Source: Bifidobacterium breve
GTDB taxonomy: Bacteria; Actinomycetota; Thermoleophilia; Solirubrobacterales; Solirubrobacteraceae
Reading direction: 5' to 3'
Length of the DNA: 64,000 bases
NCBI GenBank assembly: GCA_945878865.1
Contig: CAMCUD010000010.1
Coordinates: 1-64,000, forward strand
The notes below the pieces were generated by a model. That model was not told the origin of the DNA, ran no database searches, and worked only from the letters and a program-made list of their open reading frames with translations. The position numbers were made by a program, and so were the translations under genes. Shown here one piece after another: positions 1 to 7,455 of this stretch (the first letter of the stretch is position 1; every line of letters begins with the position of its first letter).

Positions 1-1
1 G

Positions 2-505
2 GGCGCCGCGGTGCTCGCGCTGGCCGCGCTGGCGTTCGCCGCCGGGGAGGAACGCGGCCCCGCGGTGGGGACGCCGACGACGGGGGCGACCGCCGAACGG
101 CTCGCCTCGGCCGACTCGAACCGCTACGCGTACTGGAAGGTCGCGCTGCGCGCGTTCGCCGACCACCCGGTCCAGGGCGTCGGCAGCGGCGGCTTCGCGG
201 TCGTCTGGCTGCGCGAGCGCGAGATCGACGACCCGGTGCGCGACGCACACTCGCTGCCGATCGAGACGCTCGCCGAGCTCGGCCTCGTCGGCGCCCTGCT
301 GCTCGCGCTGTTCGCCGGAGGTGTCCTGGCCGCGGGCGTGACGGCGCAGCGGCGCAGCGCGCTGGCGGCCGGGCCGATCGCCGTCGCCGTCGTCTACGCC
401 GTCCACGCCTGCGTGGACTGGGACTGGGAGATGCCCGCGGTGACGATCCCGGCGCTCGCGGCCGCCGGGCTGCTGCTTGCGCTCGCCGAGCCCGATGACC
501 TCTGA
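2..505 (+). CDS. O-antigen ligase/polymerase-like protein, C-terminal part (5' end outside window)
   Basis: This reading frame is open from the first bases of the window, so the N-terminal part of the gene lies upstream. What is visible is a periplasmic-loop-like stretch (SADSNRYAYWKVALRAF, then HPVQGVGSGGF) followed by the DAHSLPIETLAELGLVGALL segment and three or four hydrophobic helices. The 'H-x(5)-E-x(2)-AELGLVG' pattern is typical of the Wzy/WaaL-type O-antigen ligase family (Wzy_C), which polymerises or ligates surface polysaccharide in the cytoplasmic membrane. A flippase-like gene on the other strand (2213-3499) supports a polysaccharide role. The family call is good; the substrate is unknown. 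Confidence 0.65.
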   Translation, partial: GAAVLALAALAFAAGEERGPAVGTPTTGATAERLASADSNRYAYWKVALRAFADHPVQGVGSGGFAVVWLREREIDDPVRDAHSLPIETLAELGLVGALLLALFAGGVLAAGVTAQRRSALAAGPIAVAVVYAVHACVDWDWEMPAVTIPALAAAGLLLALAEPDDL

Positions 506-519
506 GGTAGGTGACCTCA
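503..519. promoter_or_regulatory. Palindromic operator candidate upstream of the XRE regulator
   Basis: TGAGGT and ACCTCA form a perfect 6-bp inverted repeat with a 5-base spacer. Its right arm overlaps a -35-like GTGACC (511-516) that sits 17 bases before the TAGCGT box at 534-539. This placement suits autorepression by the downstream helix-turn-helix protein. It overlaps the stop codon of the upstream gene, so a weak hairpin is the alternative reading. Confidence 0.4.
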
Positions 520-533
520 TGACGCCGGCCGGG

Positions 534-539
534 TAGCGT
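534..539 (+). promoter_or_regulatory. -10 box, probable leaderless promoter of the XRE regulator
   Basis: TAGCGT lies 7 bases before the ATG at 547 and no ribosome binding site is visible. Transcription starting about 7 bases after the box would begin at the start codon. Confidence 0.5.
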
Positions 540-546
540 CGGCGCG

Positions 547-1359
547 ATGACGACCGTGACCGCCGCGACGGGCGCCGGCCCGCTCCTGCGCGACTGGCGC
601 CGGCGCCGCCGGCTCAGCCAGCAGGAGCTCGCGCTGGAGGCGGGGGTGTCGGCGCGCCACCTGAGCTTCGTCGAGACCGGCCGGTCCCGTCCGAGCGCCG
701 AGATGGTCCTGCACCTCGCCGAGCACCTCGACGTGCCGCTGCGCGATCGCAACGCGCTGCTGCTCGCCGCCGGCCATGCGCCGGCGTACAAGGAGCTCGA
801 CCTCGAGGCCCCCGAGCTCGCAGGCGTCCGCGCGACGATCGACGAGCTGCTGCGCGCCCATGAGCCGGCGCCGGCGATCGTCGTCGACCGCCACTGGGAG
901 ATGGTCGCCGCCAACCGCATGGTCGGCCTGTTCCTCGGGTGGATGGACCCCGAGCTGCTCGCCCCGCCGATCAACGTCCTGCGCCTCACGCTGCACCCGA
1001 GCGGGATGGCGACGCACATCGAGAACCTGGACGAGCTGCGCCCGCACCTGCTCGAGCGCCTGCGCCACCAGGCGGTCTTCACCGGCGATCCCGCGCTGGA
1101 GGCGCTGCACGCCGAGCTGGCCGCCTACCCGGCGCCCCCGGACGCCGTCCGCGACGAAGACACGCCCGCGGACATCGCCATCTCGCTGGCGGTCCGCACG
1201 CCGGAGGGCCGGCGGCTGCGGTTCATCACGACGCTGGCGACCTTCGGCATCGCCGCGGAGGTCACGGCCAGCGAGCTCGCGCTCGAGACGTTCTTCCCGG
1301 CGGATCGGGCGACCCGCGCCTTCCTCGAGGACTACGCCGCGGCCCTACCCGCGGGGTAA
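547..1359 (+). CDS. XRE-family regulator with MmyB-like ligand-binding domain
   Basis: The 270-residue protein has an N-terminal helix-turn-helix of the XRE/Cro type at about residues 12-65 (RLSQQELALEAGVSARHLS followed by E-x-GRSRPS). A C-terminal region from about residue 105 contains VVDRHWEMVAANRMVG and an FITTLATFG segment, as in the MmyB-like ligand-binding domain (a PAS-like sensor common in actinobacteria). Members are usually local repressors or activators responding to small ligands, often next to oxidoreductases. Here the neighbour is a small membrane protein 60 bases downstream. The ligand and targets cannot be read from sequence. The palindrome at 503-519 suggests self-control. 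Confidence 0.85.
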   Translation: MTTVTAATGAGPLLRDWRRRRRLSQQELALEAGVSARHLSFVETGRSRPSAEMVLHLAEHLDVPLRDRNALLLAAGHAPAYKELDLEAPELAGVRATIDELLRAHEPAPAIVVDRHWEMVAANRMVGLFLGWMDPELLAPPINVLRLTLHPSGMATHIENLDELRPHLLERLRHQAVFTGDPALEALHAELAAYPAPPDAVRDEDTPADIAISLAVRTPEGRRLRFITTLATFGIAAEVTASELALETFFPADRATRAFLEDYAAALPAG

Positions 1360-1419
1360 TCGACGCGCTTCCCTCGGCGCGGGAAGCTCACGGCACACCA
1401 CAACCTGAGAGGTGCCGTC

Positions 1420-1833
1420 ATGTCCGCGTCCTACGCCAACGCCGTTCCCACCCAGCGCTCCGGGCTCCTGCGCCCCGCTCTGGTCGCTGACGCGGTCGTC
1501 AGTGCCGCCAACGGCGTCGCCTACCTCGCCGCGGCGGGGCCGATCGGCGACGCACTGGGCCTGTCGTCGGGGCTTCTGCGCGGCGTCGGGGCGTTCTTCC
1601 TCGTCTGGGCCGTCTGCGTCGCGCTCGTGGCACGGACGCCGCGACGCGGGGCCGTGACCGCGGTCATCGTCCTCAACGCCGTCTGGGTGGTCGACTCGCT
1701 CGTCGTCGCAGCGGCCGGCTGGGGCGACCCGACCACGGCCGGCACCGTCTGGATCGTCCTGCAGGCGCTGGCGGTCGCAGGGCTCGCGGCGGCGCAGGCC
1801 GTCGGGCGGCGCGAGCTCGAAGGCGCCGTCTAG
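1420..1833 (+). CDS. Small four-helix membrane protein, unknown function
   Basis: The 137-residue product has four hydrophobic segments (about residues 20-40, 50-70, 78-98 and 108-128), with no recognisable catalytic residues. A ribosome binding site GAGAGG lies 7 bases before the ATG, so the start is well supported. It follows the XRE regulator closely and may be its target, which is an inference from position only. Its TAG stop shares a CTAG tetranucleotide with the stop codon of the convergent TPR gene, so the two genes overlap end to end by four bases. Confidence 0.75.
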   Translation: MSASYANAVPTQRSGLLRPALVADAVVSAANGVAYLAAAGPIGDALGLSSGLLRGVGAFFLVWAVCVALVARTPRRGAVTAVIVLNAVWVVDSLVVAAAGWGDPTTAGTVWIVLQALAVAGLAAAQAVGRRELEGAV

Positions 1834-2216
1834 CGCCGCGCGGACCGCGGGTCGAGCTCGGCGAGCTTCGCTGCCGCCCGCCGCTGCAGATCGAGGTCGC
1901 CGCTCTCCCGGGCGGCGGCCGCGACCGTCCGCCAGGCCAGGAGGTTCTCCGGCTCGCGCTCGGCGAGGGGGAGGATCACCGCGGCCGCCTCGCGGGGGCG
2001 GTCGCCGAAGAGCAGGAGCTGCGCCTCGAGCACCCGCGGCTCGCCGGTGAGCGAGACGCGTCGCGCGGCGCGAAGGGCGTCCCGGGCCTCCCGAGCCGTC
2101 GCCGGGTCGCCCGCGAGTGCCTTGCCGCGCCGCAGGTCATGGTCCTCGAGCGCCTGCGGCACAAGGAAGGCGAGCGACGCCGCCGCGAGTGCGAGGAGGG
2201 CGAGCCGCCCGATCAC
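1830..2216 (-). CDS. Small membrane-anchored TPR-like protein
   Basis: The 128-residue protein begins with one hydrophobic helix (IGRLALLALAAASLAFLVP) and continues as helical repeats resembling tetratricopeptide units (for example AREARDALRAARRVS and LLAWRTVAAAARESGDLDLQ). The chosen GTG start overlaps the flippase stop as GTGA, which makes translational coupling likely; longer in-frame starts would run into the flippase gene. Such proteins often scaffold envelope polysaccharide machinery. That role is inferred from the neighbour only. Confidence 0.65.
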   Translation of the reverse strand: MIGRLALLALAAASLAFLVPQALEDHDLRRGKALAGDPATAREARDALRAARRVSLTGEPRVLEAQLLLFGDRPREAAAVILPLAEREPENLLAWRTVAAAARESGDLDLQRRAAAKLAELDPRSARR

Positions 2217-3499
2217 ACCGGTGCCTCGGCAATTGCGCCCTTCGGGGCGGCGCGGACCGCGAAGCCGAGCATCACGAGCGCGCACACCGACTGGACCGCG
2301 AGCACGACGAGGCCGAACGAGCGGAACCCGTCCCCGAAGGCGAGCAGACCCGCGAGCTCGGCCGTCAGCGCCGTGCCGAGGATGAAGAGGAACGTCCAGT
2401 GCCGCAGCGCGAGCAGGTACTGGCCGGCGAGGTAGCAGCAGGCCAGCAGCGTCATGGCCGTTCCGAGCGGGAAGAGGGCGGGGGCGGCGTCGGCGTACTC
2501 CTCGCCGAAACCGGCGCGGAGCAGCTGCTCCGGGGCGGCGAAGAAGATCAGGAGCACCGGGACGGCGAGCAGCCCGATCGCCCCGAGCGCCTGGGCCAGC
2601 GCGCCGAACGGCGCGTCGCCGCGCGCAGCGCGCCTGGACGCCTCCGGCACGACGTACACCGCGAGCCCGATCGCCACCCAGATGAGGACCTTCGCGGCGA
2701 CGGCGGCGGCGGTGTACGACCCGGCCTCGTCGTCGGGCAGCTCGTGCTTGGCGATGATGACGTCAAGGCTCTGCAGCGCCATGAGCAGCGTCAGCGCGAT
2801 GATCGCCGACCAGGCGCCCGCGGCGAGGCGATGCAGGGCCGGCGTCGCCTCGTCGCCCTGCGGCCGGCCCATCCGCTGCTGCAGGACGGCGAGCAGCGCG
2901 ACCGCGGCGATCGTGAACGACAGCGGGGTGCCCGCGAACGCGCCGGCGACGCCCGCGCCGGTGACGAGCAGCGCCAGGCCGCAGACCACCCGGCCCAGGG
3001 CCTCGCCCACGATGCTCCAGGCGACCGCCCCGATGGCTCCGGCGCCCTGCAGGACACCGCGCAGCAGGCAGAGGGCGAACCACGCGCACGCGCCGGGCAG
3101 CACGAGCGCGGCGGCCCAGACCTGGTCGACGCCGGTGATCGCGCCCAGCGGCTCCCGTGCGGCAACGCTCACAAGGGTCAGGACGACCGCGGCTAGGATG
3201 ACCGGACGGAGCCAACGCCGCGTGACGGCCGCGAGTTCCGGGCCGTCTCCGTACCGCCCCGCTGCCACGTCGCGCGCCGCCGCGACCTGGAGCGCGGACC
3301 CGGGGACGCCCAGGATGAGCAGCCAGGACGTCAACGCCGCCAAGGATCCGTAATCTTCCTCGCCAAGCACCCGCGCGAAGACGACCGTGAAGACGATCGC
3401 GAGGGCGTTTGCGGTGAGCGATGCGACGGCCAATCCAGCGACCTGGGGGCTATCGCGTCCGCGCCACCGGGAAGGATGGAGTCGCACGGCCCCGAACAT
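2213..3499 (-). CDS. Oligosaccharide flippase-like membrane protein (MATE/MOP superfamily)
   Basis: The 428-residue protein is almost entirely hydrophobic with about 12-14 predicted membrane helices, starting with VAGLAVASLTANALAIVFTV and the VFARVLGEEDYGSLAAL motif. That 'FARVLG-x(2)-x-YG' pattern after helix 1 is characteristic of Wzx-like polysaccharide flippases, which move lipid-linked sugar units across the cytoplasmic membrane. It is followed by a coupled TPR-like gene, and an O-antigen ligase-like gene lies nearby. The start is uncertain: the ATG at 3499 leaves only 10 bases to the divergent ATG at 3510, and a GTG at 3487 is also possible. Confidence 0.8.
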   Translation of the reverse strand: MFGAVRLHPSRWRGRDSPQVAGLAVASLTANALAIVFTVVFARVLGEEDYGSLAALTSWLLILGVPGSALQVAAARDVAAGRYGDGPELAAVTRRWLRPVILAAVVLTLVSVAAREPLGAITGVDQVWAAALVLPGACAWFALCLLRGVLQGAGAIGAVAWSIVGEALGRVVCGLALLVTGAGVAGAFAGTPLSFTIAAVALLAVLQQRMGRPQGDEATPALHRLAAGAWSAIIALTLLMALQSLDVIIAKHELPDDEAGSYTAAAVAAKVLIWVAIGLAVYVVPEASRRAARGDAPFGALAQALGAIGLLAVPVLLIFFAAPEQLLRAGFGEEYADAAPALFPLGTAMTLLACCYLAGQYLLALRHWTFLFILGTALTAELAGLLAFGDGFRSFGLVVLAVQSVCALVMLGFAVRAAPKGAIAEAPV

Positions 3500-3509
3500 T
3501 ACGACCGAG

Positions 3510-3941
3510 ATGCCCCTGAACGACACCCCCGCGATCCGTCGCCGCCTCCTGGCGGTGGTGCTCACCGGTGCGCTCGTGGCTCCGTCCCCGGCGTTCGCGC
3601 AGGGCGCAGGCGACGATCAGTACAAGGACCCGTTCCCCGAGACGACCGCCCAGGACGCCCAGTCGGGCTCCTCGACGTCGACCTCGAGCCAGGGCCTGTC
3701 GCAGACGCCGCCCTCGTCGACGACCGAGGGCTCGTCGTCCTCGGGTTCGACGGGGTCGACGAGCGGTGCCTCGGCCGGGACCACCGCAGCGGGTGACACG
3801 TCCGCGTCCACGACGACGTCGCAGGCGGCCAGCCTGGCGCGCACGGGCGACGATCCGTGGCTCATCGCGCTGGCGGGCGCGTCGCTGCTGCTGCTCGGCG
3901 CAGGCCTGCGGCTGCGCAGCGGTGCGCAGCGCCGTCACTGA
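3510..3941 (+). CDS. Secreted Ser/Thr-rich protein with LARTG sorting signal
   Basis: The 143-residue protein has a signal peptide (RRRLLAVVLTGALVAPSPAFA), a low-complexity Ser/Thr/Gly linker (about residues 45-108) and a C-terminal LARTG motif, a hydrophobic helix and a basic tail. LAXTG signals are known substrates of class E sortases in high-GC actinobacteria, which attach proteins covalently to the cell wall. The start is the ATG after which the signal peptide begins. The tsaE reading frame overlaps its last 20 bases. It is probably a cell-wall-anchored stalk; no binding domain is visible. Confidence 0.75.
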   Translation: MPLNDTPAIRRRLLAVVLTGALVAPSPAFAQGAGDDQYKDPFPETTAQDAQSGSSTSTSSQGLSQTPPSSTTEGSSSSGSTGSTSGASAGTTAAGDTSASTTTSQAASLARTGDDPWLIALAGASLLLLGAGLRLRSGAQRRH

Positions 3942-4356
3942 GACCGGCTCCGCGGAGGAGACCGCGGCGCTGGCCGCGGACCTGGCGCGGGAACTGACGC
4001 CCGGCGACGTCGTGCTCGTCAGCGGCGACCTCGGCGCCGGCAAGTCGACGTTCGTGCGCGGCGCGCTGCGCGAGCTGGGGGTGACCGGGCCCGTCACGAG
4101 CCCGACGTTCACGATCTCCCGCCGCTACCACGCCGGCGGCCGCGACCTCTCGCACCTCGACCTGTACCGCCTCGGCGATCTCGCCGCAGAGGACCCCTCG
4201 TTGCTCGAGGACGAGGTCGGCGGCGAGCGCATCGCCTTCGTGGAGTGGCCGGAGGTCGGCGACGCGTGGGCCGAGGAGCATGGCCGCGTCGCCGCGCGCG
4301 TCACGCTCGAGCACGCCGGAGGGGACCGCCGGGTCGTGACGGTGGAGCGCCCGTGA
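3922..4356 (+). CDS. tsaE: tRNA t6A biosynthesis ATPase TsaE
   Basis: TsaE is the P-loop ATPase partner of TsaB-TsaD in making threonylcarbamoyl-adenosine at position 37 of ANN-decoding tRNAs. The protein has 144 residues, normal for the family. It shows the Walker A loop GDLGAGKST, the SPTFTI motif and HLDLYRL, followed by the conserved FVEWPE segment. The only suitable start in frame is the GTG at 3922, inside the end of the previous gene. Its stop overlaps the tsaB start as GTGA, beginning a tightly coupled operon tsaE-tsaB-rimI-tsaD. Confidence 0.95.
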   Translation: MRSAVTETGSAEETAALAADLARELTPGDVVLVSGDLGAGKSTFVRGALRELGVTGPVTSPTFTISRRYHAGGRDLSHLDLYRLGDLAAEDPSLLEDEVGGERIAFVEWPEVGDAWAEEHGRVAARVTLEHAGGDRRVVTVERP

Positions 4357-5039
4357 CCGTCCTCGCATTTGACACCGCGACGCCGGCCACCGTCGTCGGC
4401 GTGCTGCGCGCCGACGGGACGCTCGTCGAGCGCCGCGACGATCCCGCGCCGCGCGAGCGCCCGCATCACACCGATCGCCTGCTCGGCCTCGCCGACGAGG
4501 CGCTCCGGGCCGCCGGCATGGCGTTCGCCGACGTCGCGCGCATCGGCGTGGGCGTGGGGCCCGGGAGCTTCACCGGGCTGCGGATCGGCGTCTCGACGGC
4601 CCGCGGGCTGGCCCAGGGGCTGGATGTCCAGCTCGTCGGCGTCTCCTCGCTGGCGGCGCTCGCGGGAGGCGCACGTGGTCACAGCCACGTCCTCGCGGTG
4701 CTCGATGCCCGCCGCGGCGAGGCGTTCGTCGCGGCCTACGAGGACGGGGTGGAGCGCCTGGCGCCGCGGGTCGCGCGGCCCGAGGAACTGCCTGCACTGG
4801 CGGCACGCCACGACGGCCAGGCGTGGGTGGCCGTGGGTGACGGCGCGCTACGCTTCTCCGAGGAGCTGGAACGGGGCGGCGCGACCGTCCCGGCGCCCGA
4901 CGACCCGGCGCACCGCATCGGCGCAGCCGCGGTCTGTGAGCTGGCCTCGCGGGCGCCGGACCTCGGGCGCGACGCGGTCGTCCCGGACTACCTGCGAGTC
5001 CCAGACGCCGAGATCACCCGACGAGCCCGCACCACGTGA
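4353..5039 (+). CDS. tsaB: tRNA t6A complex subunit TsaB
   Basis: TsaB is the non-catalytic ASKHA-fold partner that binds TsaD and TsaE in the cytosolic t6A complex. The 228-residue sequence begins with the family's VLAFDTAT strand and carries the GVGPGSFTGLRIG motif near residue 70, both diagnostic. The GTG start overlaps the tsaE stop and its own stop overlaps the rimI start, each by four bases. The length and gene order match other bacteria, so the call is firm. Confidence 0.95.
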   Translation: MTVLAFDTATPATVVGVLRADGTLVERRDDPAPRERPHHTDRLLGLADEALRAAGMAFADVARIGVGVGPGSFTGLRIGVSTARGLAQGLDVQLVGVSSLAALAGGARGHSHVLAVLDARRGEAFVAAYEDGVERLAPRVARPEELPALAARHDGQAWVAVGDGALRFSEELERGGATVPAPDDPAHRIGAAAVCELASRAPDLGRDAVVPDYLRVPDAEITRRARTT

Positions 5040-5539
5040 CGCAGCCCTTCGAGCTTCGCCGCCTCACCTACTCGGACCTTCCGCAGGTCATCGCGATCGA
5101 GCGCCGGGCGTTCCCGACGGCCTGGTCGCTGGCGATGTTCGTGCTGGAGCTCTCCAAGCCGTCCGGGGTCTGCCTGGCGGCGCTGCGCGACGGCAAGATC
5201 GTCGGCTACCTCATCTGCTCGAAGTACGACACGGTCTGGCACGTCATGAACGTCGCGGTGGACCCGGACGTCCGCCGGCAGCGCGTCGCCACGAGCCTCC
5301 TCGACGAGCTCCTGCGGCGCATCGGGGACCCGGAGGCGCGCTACACGCTGGAGGTCCGGCCCTCGAACGCGGGTGCGATCGAGCTCTACGAGCGCTACGG
5401 CTTCCGCTCGGCCGGGCGTCGGCGCCGGTACTACCAGGACAACGGGGAGGACGCCCTCATCATGTGGCGCACCCCGGCCACGCTCGAGGGGCGCCTCGAC
5501 GACGTCCCGGCTGCGGGCCCGGTGCAGCCGACGGCATGA
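5036..5539 (+). CDS. rimI: GNAT N-acetyltransferase RimI-like
   Basis: RimI-type enzymes transfer acetyl from acetyl-CoA to protein N-termini, classically ribosomal protein bS18. The 167-residue protein has the GNAT acetyl-CoA loop (VDPDVRRQRVATSLL), the RRAFPTAW segment found in RimI, and the closing motif LEVRPSNAGAIELYERYGF. It lies between tsaB and tsaD, the usual position in actinobacteria, joined by GTGA and ATGA overlaps. The substrate in this organism is not shown; a short Pro/Ala tail is unremarkable. Confidence 0.92.
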   Translation: MTQPFELRRLTYSDLPQVIAIERRAFPTAWSLAMFVLELSKPSGVCLAALRDGKIVGYLICSKYDTVWHVMNVAVDPDVRRQRVATSLLDELLRRIGDPEARYTLEVRPSNAGAIELYERYGFRSAGRRRRYYQDNGEDALIMWRTPATLEGRLDDVPAAGPVQPTA

Positions 5540-6525
5540 TCCTCGGCATCGAGACGAGCTGCGACGACACGTGCGCGGCGGTCCTTCGGGCCGACGGGAC
5601 GATCGCCAGCAACGTCATCAGCTCGCAGGGCATCCACGACCGCTACGGCGGTGTGGTGCCCGAGGTCGCCTCGCGCCATCACGTCGAGCTCGTCAACGCG
5701 GTCGTCGACGACGCGCTGCGCCGCGCGGATGTCGAGCTCGACGACGTCGAGCTCGTCGCGGTCACGCGCGGCCCGGGGCTCGTCGGCGCGCTCCTGGTCG
5801 GGGTGGCCACGGCGAAGAGTCTCGCGCTGGCCCGCGGGCTGCCGCTCGCGCCCGTCGATCACCTGCAGGGGCACGTGGCGGCGAACTTCGTGGCCCCGGA
5901 GCCGTTCGAGCCGCCGTTCGTGTGTCTGCTGGCCTCCGGCGGCCACACGCTGCTCGCGCGCGTGACCGAGCACGACGGGTTCGAGGTCCTCGGCCGGACG
6001 CTCGACGACGCGGCGGGGGAGGCCTTCGACAAAGGCGCGCGCCTGCTCGGCCTGCCCTACCCGGGCGGCCCGCACCTCGAGCGCCTCGCGCGCGAGGGCG
6101 ACCCGGAGGCGTTCGCGTTCCCCACCGCCCGGCAGGTCGACGGCCTGGACTGCTCGTTCAGCGGGGTGAAGACCGCGCTGCTGTACGCCGTGCGCGACCT
6201 CGGAGAGGACGAGGCCGCGCGTCGCGCCGCCGACCTGGCCGCCAGCTACCAGGCGGCGATCGTCCGCGCGCTCGTTGATCGGTGCACCCGGGCGCTCGAG
6301 GCCACAGGGCTCGACCGGCTGGCCCTCGGAGGTGGGGTGGCGGCCAACGGCCCGCTGCGCGACGCGGCGGCGGCGCTCGGCGCGACCCTGCACGTTCCCG
6401 ACCGGGCCCTGTGCACCGACAACGCCGCGATGATCGCCAGCGCCGCGCGCTGGGTCACGTCGCTCGCGCCGCCTGACTATCTCGCGATGGACGCCTACGC
6501 GAGCGGGGAGCGGGCGCTGGCGTGA
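5536..6525 (+). CDS. tsaD: tRNA N6-adenosine threonylcarbamoyltransferase TsaD
   Basis: TsaD transfers the threonylcarbamoyl group from the TsaC product to A37 of tRNA. The 329-residue protein opens with GIETSCDDTCAAV, has the metal-binding pair H109 and H113 (DHLQGH), the ASGGHT loop and the terminal LCTDNAAMIA with the conserved Asp. It is essential in most bacteria. The ATG overlaps the rimI stop (ATGA) and the TGA stop overlaps the next gene's GTG, so the operon continues. Confidence 0.97.
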   Translation: MILGIETSCDDTCAAVLRADGTIASNVISSQGIHDRYGGVVPEVASRHHVELVNAVVDDALRRADVELDDVELVAVTRGPGLVGALLVGVATAKSLALARGLPLAPVDHLQGHVAANFVAPEPFEPPFVCLLASGGHTLLARVTEHDGFEVLGRTLDDAAGEAFDKGARLLGLPYPGGPHLERLAREGDPEAFAFPTARQVDGLDCSFSGVKTALLYAVRDLGEDEAARRAADLAASYQAAIVRALVDRCTRALEATGLDRLALGGGVAANGPLRDAAAALGATLHVPDRALCTDNAAMIASAARWVTSLAPPDYLAMDAYASGERALA

Positions 6526-6761
6526 GGGCCCGCGTCGTGACGATCTACGGCCGGGAGGGCTGCCATCTCTGCGACGAGGCGCTCGCGCACCTGCGACGCC
6601 TGGAGCCCGAACTCGGGTTCTCGGTCGAGGAAGTCGACATCGAGGGCGACGATGACCTGCACGCGCGGTACCTCGAGCGCATCCCCGTCATCGCTTTGGA
6701 TGGCGAAGAGTTGTTCGACTTCTTCTTGGACGAGGGAGCTCTCCGCGCCGCGCTGGCGTAA
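6522..6761 (+). CDS. Glutaredoxin-like protein (DUF836 type)
   Basis: The 79-residue protein is a minimal thioredoxin fold with the redox motif CHLC (residues about 15-18) after the first strand VTIYGREG and the conserved cis-Pro loop RIPVIAL. Proteins of this family reduce disulfides or mixed thiols in the cytosol; the physiological electron donor is unclear. Its GTG overlaps the tsaD stop, and rex follows 12 bases later, so it links the t6A operon to a redox-sensing region. A catalytic or regulatory role with Rex is inference. Confidence 0.85.
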   Translation: MRARVVTIYGREGCHLCDEALAHLRRLEPELGFSVEEVDIEGDDDLHARYLERIPVIALDGEELFDFFLDEGALRAALA

Positions 6762-6764
6762 AGT
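6759..6764 (+). promoter_or_regulatory. -10 box, probable leaderless promoter of rex
   Basis: TAAAGT overlaps the stop codon of the glutaredoxin-like gene and lies 9 bases before the rex ATG, with no ribosome binding site between. It would allow rex to be transcribed separately from the upstream operon. Confidence 0.5.
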
Positions 6765-6773
6765 CGGGGGCGT

Positions 6774-7442
6774 ATGGCATCAGGGGACGTGATTCCACAG
6801 TCGGCCCGCGCCGACGGTACCGGGCAGGACCGCCTGTCGCTCGGCGTGGCCGCACGCCTGTCGCGCTATCTGCAGGTGCTCACGCAGGCCAAGAAGATGG
6901 GCAAGGAGACGATCTCCAGCCAGGAGCTCTCCGACTACACCCACGTGAACTCGACGCAGATCCGCCGGGATCTCTCGGGCTTCGGCAAGTTCGGCAAGCG
7001 CGGGGTCGGCTACAACGTCGACTCGCTCGTCTCGCAGATCCGCAAGATCCTGCGGACCGCCGGCCAGCACAACATCGCGCTCTTCGGCGCCGGGCACCTC
7101 GGCAAGGCGATCGCGTCGTCGGACATCTTCGCCGACCACGGGTTCCGCGTCGTGGCGATCTTCGACAGCGACCCGGCGAAGATCGGCGAGAAGGTCGGCA
7201 CCGTCACGGTGCGCCCCGCGGAGGACCTCAAGCACGTGGTGTCCGAGGAGGACATCGTCGTCGGCGTCCTCGCCGTCCCGGGGGCGGCGGCCCAGCCGAT
7301 CGCCGACCAGCTCGTCGAGGCGGGCGTGAAGATCATCTTCAACTACTCCGAGGCGCTGCTGCAGGTTCCGCCGGAGGTCACGGTGCACACGTCGTCGCCG
7401 GCCGTGGACCTGCTGTACGCGCTGTACTTCTACCTGACCTGA
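6774..7442 (+). CDS. rex: Redox-sensing transcriptional repressor Rex
   Basis: Rex represses respiratory and fermentative genes and leaves DNA when it binds NADH. The 222-residue protein has an N-terminal winged helix (about residues 25-85, with SSQELSDYTHVNSTQIRRDLS and FGKFGKRGVGY) and a Rossmann domain with the loop GAGHLGKA near residue 105. The C-terminal LYFYLT helix takes part in dimer swapping in the family. I do not see an obvious Rex operator (TTGTGAA...TTCACAA) immediately upstream, so autoregulation is not supported by the sequence. Confidence 0.96.
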   Translation: MASGDVIPQSARADGTGQDRLSLGVAARLSRYLQVLTQAKKMGKETISSQELSDYTHVNSTQIRRDLSGFGKFGKRGVGYNVDSLVSQIRKILRTAGQHNIALFGAGHLGKAIASSDIFADHGFRVVAIFDSDPAKIGEKVGTVTVRPAEDLKHVVSEEDIVVGVLAVPGAAAQPIADQLVEAGVKIIFNYSEALLQVPPEVTVHTSSPAVDLLYALYFYLT

Positions 7443-7455
7443 CGCCCGCTCTTTC